From positions 1 through 49,544 of the IMG/VR virus record IMGVR_UViG_3300032322_001560: 49,544 nucleotides of DNA, one strand, 5' to 3'. Below are positions 48,137-49,544 of the stretch, in pieces (positions within the stretch are counted from its first letter, which is position 1; the number at the start of each line of letters is the position of its first letter). The notes under the pieces were generated by a model. That model had not been told where the DNA came from. It searched no databases and saw only the letters and a program-made list of their open reading frames with translations. Origin of the DNA: a virus. A program made the translations under genes and the position numbers.

Positions 48137-48328
48137 TCAAACGGGCAAAAAATACGATGAAACAGGCAGCGCATAGCCGGCCGGTATGTTTTTCACAATC
48201 CGCCCACGTTCAACGCCTGCGCGATCCTTGAAAACTGAGGTGTACGGATAGTTTCCGACTGGGGTAGGGTGAACGTCAAGTTTCCCAACCGATGCAAAAA
48301 ATTCTTCCCTGCTTACTTCTCGTGCCAT
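48137..48328 (-). CDS. Unknown 63-residue protein
   Basis: ATG at 48328 after AAGGGG. AREVSREEFFASVGKLDVHP, TPVGNYPYTSVFKDRAGVER, then PAGYALPVSSYFL. Compact, beta-rich. Similar small proteins (xxREEFFAxVG) recur in phage accessory regions; function unknown. Confidence 0.65.
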   Translation of the reverse strand: MAREVSREEFFASVGKLDVHPTPVGNYPYTSVFKDRAGVERGRIVKNIPAGYALPVSSYFLPV

Positions 48329-48415
48329 GGTGTACCCCTTGAAAGCGCTGCAAACCGTGCAGCATCGGGCGCTGTAGCGCATGCTATAGCCCCCTGCAGG
48401 GGCTAGGTGCATGGG

Positions 48416-48566
48416 CTAGGCGTTGCGAACAAACTCAGCGCGGATGTCGTCATACTTGACGCTCGGCGGGATACTGTATGCCTGCGCATAGAAGCTCCTA
48501 GGAGTGCCAGTTAACCGCCTGGTATCGGTTGCAGCGTTTTGCTGCAGTGAGTGAACTATAAAAGAA
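48416..48566 (-). pseudogene. Coding-like frame without a standard start codon
   Basis: A 49-residue open frame ending at TAG 48416-48418. The end (FYAQAYSIPPSVKYDDIRAE, FVRNA) looks like genuine protein, but there is no ATG, GTG or TTG before the upstream stop; only ATA and CTG are available. A perfect AGGAG with ATG at about 48493 starts a different, short frame. It may be a start-lost gene or use a rare start. Confidence 0.4.
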
Positions 48567-48602
48567 TGTTAGCGTTATAATACTAGGGCAAACCCTAGGT
48601 TT
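48563..48602 (-). promoter_or_regulatory. Repeated promoter/operator block, copy at 48.57 kb
   Basis: Minus strand: AAACCTAGGGTTT dyad, TTGCCC (48586-48591), 17 bp containing TATAACGCTAA, then CATTCT (48563-48568). The block TAACGCTAACATTCT is repeated at 49.15 kb and in part at 49.37 kb, each before a leftward small gene. Confidence 0.55.
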
Positions 48603-48611
48603 CGCAAAAAT

Positions 48612-48848
48612 CTACAGGCCAACGGCTGCGCAATGGATGCCAGCTTCAAAACACAGTTCGCGCAAGTGATCGCGCAACAGTTCGGACACATCATCGGCGC
48701 TAGTGGTGCCGTCGTCGTCGTCAGCGTCAACGCACTCTAGCCCGATCATGTCCAGGTAGATTGTGCGCAGTGTGCGAAGGTCGCCTTCTGCGTCGGCGAT
48801 ACGCTGGACATCGGCGCGCAGTGTGTCTAGTAAGCTGGGTGTGTGCAT
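48612..48848 (-). CDS. Unknown 78-residue acidic protein
   Basis: ATG at 48848 after AAGGGG. LLDTLRADVQRIADAEGDLR, TLRTIYLDMIGLECVDADDD, then SELLRDHLRELCFEAGIHCA. Helical with an acidic loop. Function unknown. Confidence 0.65.
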   Translation of the reverse strand: MHTPSLLDTLRADVQRIADAEGDLRTLRTIYLDMIGLECVDADDDDGTTSADDVSELLRDHLRELCFEAGIHCAAVGL

Positions 48849-48857
48849 GGGCGCCCC

Positions 48858-49073
48858 TTACGCTGAAGCCAGAAACTGAGCATTGGCCGGGTGGTCTGCG
48901 CTCCAACGGTCAGGGTTAGTCTGCAACAATTTGGCATAGAGCGCAGCTTGCGCATAGTTCGCAAAGGCGCTGGCTTTCCCATTGCATTCATACACCCAGC
49001 ACCCGGTACGGGCTTGACACAGGCGCTTTGCAGTGTGGCTTGTGGCGTAGGCGTAGCTGATGACGTGTTGCAT
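48858..49073 (-). CDS. Unknown 71-residue protein
   Basis: ATG at 49073 with GGAG 5 bp upstream, preferred over in-frame upstream codons. QHVISYAYATSHTAKRLCQA, TGCWVYECNGKASAFANYAQ, then YAKLLQTNPDRWSADHPAN. Short beta hairpins and a helix; function unknown. It lies behind the second copy of the promoter block. Confidence 0.65.
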   Translation of the reverse strand: MQHVISYAYATSHTAKRLCQARTGCWVYECNGKASAFANYAQAALYAKLLQTNPDRWSADHPANAQFLASA

Positions 49074-49147
49074 ATCGACTCCGTAGAGTGCCAGGCATCC
49101 GGCCTGTATCGGTGCGCCACTTCTGCAGCGCATGTGTGCATCATCGG

Positions 49148-49183
49148 AGAATGTTAGCGTTATGGGAATAGGTACAAACCCTA
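49148..49183 (-). promoter_or_regulatory. Repeated promoter/operator block, copy at 49.15 kb
   Basis: Minus strand: TAGGGTTTG (AAACCCTA on the plus strand at 49176-49183), TTGTAC (49172-49177), 18 bp with CATAACGCTAA, CATTCT (49148-49153). Matches the 48.57-kb block. The stop of the upstream HTH gene lies inside it. Confidence 0.55.
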
Positions 49184-49357
49184 ATCCTTGGGCTTTTGTG
49201 CTTTCCTGCCGACTTGCAGCTTGACCCCGCGCCGTGCCAGCGCACGCGACAAGGTGACCCAATGACAACCGCACTGTAAAGCTGCAGCGCGCGCCGTCAT
49301 GCCCTGGCCCATGACTAGGGCGATTGCATTGGATACGGCCGCAGACTCGGTGCGCAT
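49181..49357 (-). CDS. Small helix-turn-helix regulator-like protein
   Basis: A 58-residue protein (ATG 49357, TAG 49181-49183): TESAAVSNAIALVMGQGMTA, RAAALQCGCHWVTLSRALAR, RGVKLQVGRKAQKPKD. The helix-turn-helix layout matches the small protein at 44124-44300, so they are probably paralogs. It lies among four copies of the GCGCTAAC/ACGCTAAC motif and may bind them, controlling its own promoter and its neighbours. Confidence 0.65.
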   Translation of the reverse strand: MRTESAAVSNAIALVMGQGMTARAAALQCGCHWVTLSRALARRGVKLQVGRKAQKPKD

Positions 49358-49365
49358 CAATCAAT

Positions 49366-49418
49366 GTTAGCGCATTGCAGGGCCAACGGTTGCCATAACG
49401 CTAACAACAACGCACAAT
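49366..49418. promoter_or_regulatory. Divergent control region with two CGCTAAC motifs
   Basis: GTTAGCGC (49366-49373; GCGCTAAC on the minus strand) lies 8 bp before the leftward HTH gene. TAACGCTAAC (49396-49405) lies within the 17-bp spacer of a rightward TTGCCA (49390-49395) / CACAAT (49413-49418) promoter-like pair. A repressor bound here could control both directions. Confidence 0.5.
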
Positions 49419-49460
49419 AGGCCTGGCCTATAACCAAGCTCGCAGCAATAGGAGTTGTCG

Positions 49461-49544
49461 ATGATCCGCCCCATAGGCAATAGCTATGTGAGTGCCCACT
49501 CTATTAGGTACTCCCTAACGACGGGGTGGGCGGGTAAATTCGAC
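49461..49544 (+). CDS. Start of a 55-residue frame crossing the window junction
   Basis: ATG at 49461 with AGGAG 7 bp upstream. The frame runs IRPIGNSYVSAHSIRYSLTT to the window end and, after the shared 12 bases, continues from base 13 (RALSLLSAPIWPIAVAFQPK) to a TAG at 95-97, overlapping the next gene's ATG. The continuity supports joining the two ends. If the junction is cos, the gene would be split in the linear form, so it may be expressed only after circularisation, or not be a true gene. Confidence 0.5.
   Translation, partial: MIRPIGNSYVSAHSIRYSLTTGWAGKFD
49533..49544. repeat. Right copy of 12-bp terminal direct repeat
   Basis: GGTAAATTCGAC, identical to bases 1-12. See the left copy for interpretation. 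Confidence 0.6.

Noticed and set aside
48827-49144. 105-codon leftward frame overlapping the 71-residue gene
   Set aside because: It begins near the repeated promoter block but has low-complexity composition; the overlapping frame from 49073 has a proper ribosome site.

Overview
The window is an essentially complete genome of a tailed, long-tail (siphovirus-like) phage. The first 12 bases recur as the last 12, and a reading frame continues across the joined ends, so the molecule is about 49.53 kb as a circle or a cos-type linear form. GC-rich coding, the style of the genes and the families seen suggest a Burkholderiales (Comamonadaceae-like) host; this is inference. I found no integrase, excisionase or CI-like repressor, so temperance is not supported. 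I recognised no tRNA, rRNA or CRISPR array.

Layout. 0-26 kb, + strand: lambda-order virion module (TerS, GpA-type TerL, a Mor-like regulator, gpW-like joiner, portal, ClpP-like protease fused to the major capsid protein, DUF2190 decoration protein, gpFII- and gpU-like connectors, tail tube, G/GT frameshift chaperones, tape measure, tail tip with a SPRY insert, repeat-rich fibre, lectin-like protein). A sigma-70-family factor and a lysis module follow; the lysis module includes a lysozyme fused to a holin-like membrane domain. A T4 Imm-like superinfection protein lies antisense between the first gene and TerS. 26-34.3 kb, - strand: small accessory genes, then an integron-type attC array (about 28.17-30.87 kb), then Red recombination genes (Exo, Bet) and more small genes. 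34.3-34.87 kb: untranslated, highly structured DNA. 34.9-44.1 kb, + strand: replication and DNA-processing genes (ParB-like, SF2 helicase, Toprim primase-like, HNH, VRR-NUC, methyltransferase, DUF1364). 44.1-49.4 kb: small - strand genes around a short + strand nuclease operon, with a repeat cluster at 46.2-47.0 kb and a set of repeated operator-like sites at 48.5-49.4 kb.

The most striking feature is the 28-31 kb array. Seven complete attC sites, all in the same polarity and nearly all with the two extrahelical bases that set attC orientation, plus one half site, separate eight small genes. All eight genes lie antisense to attC polarity. Three begin inside an attC terminal loop, and two have stop codons overlapping the attC core (a third stop lies inside an attC). 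No integron integrase is present. This looks like a phage-borne CALIN (cluster of attC sites lacking an integrase) next to the phage's own recombinases.

Other unusual points: a 26-bp interleaved-hairpin element before three virion gene blocks, an amber-interrupted small gene behind a strong promoter, and a pseudoknot-like set of inverted repeats at 34.33-34.44 kb. All functions are inferred from sequence reading alone; no database search was run.
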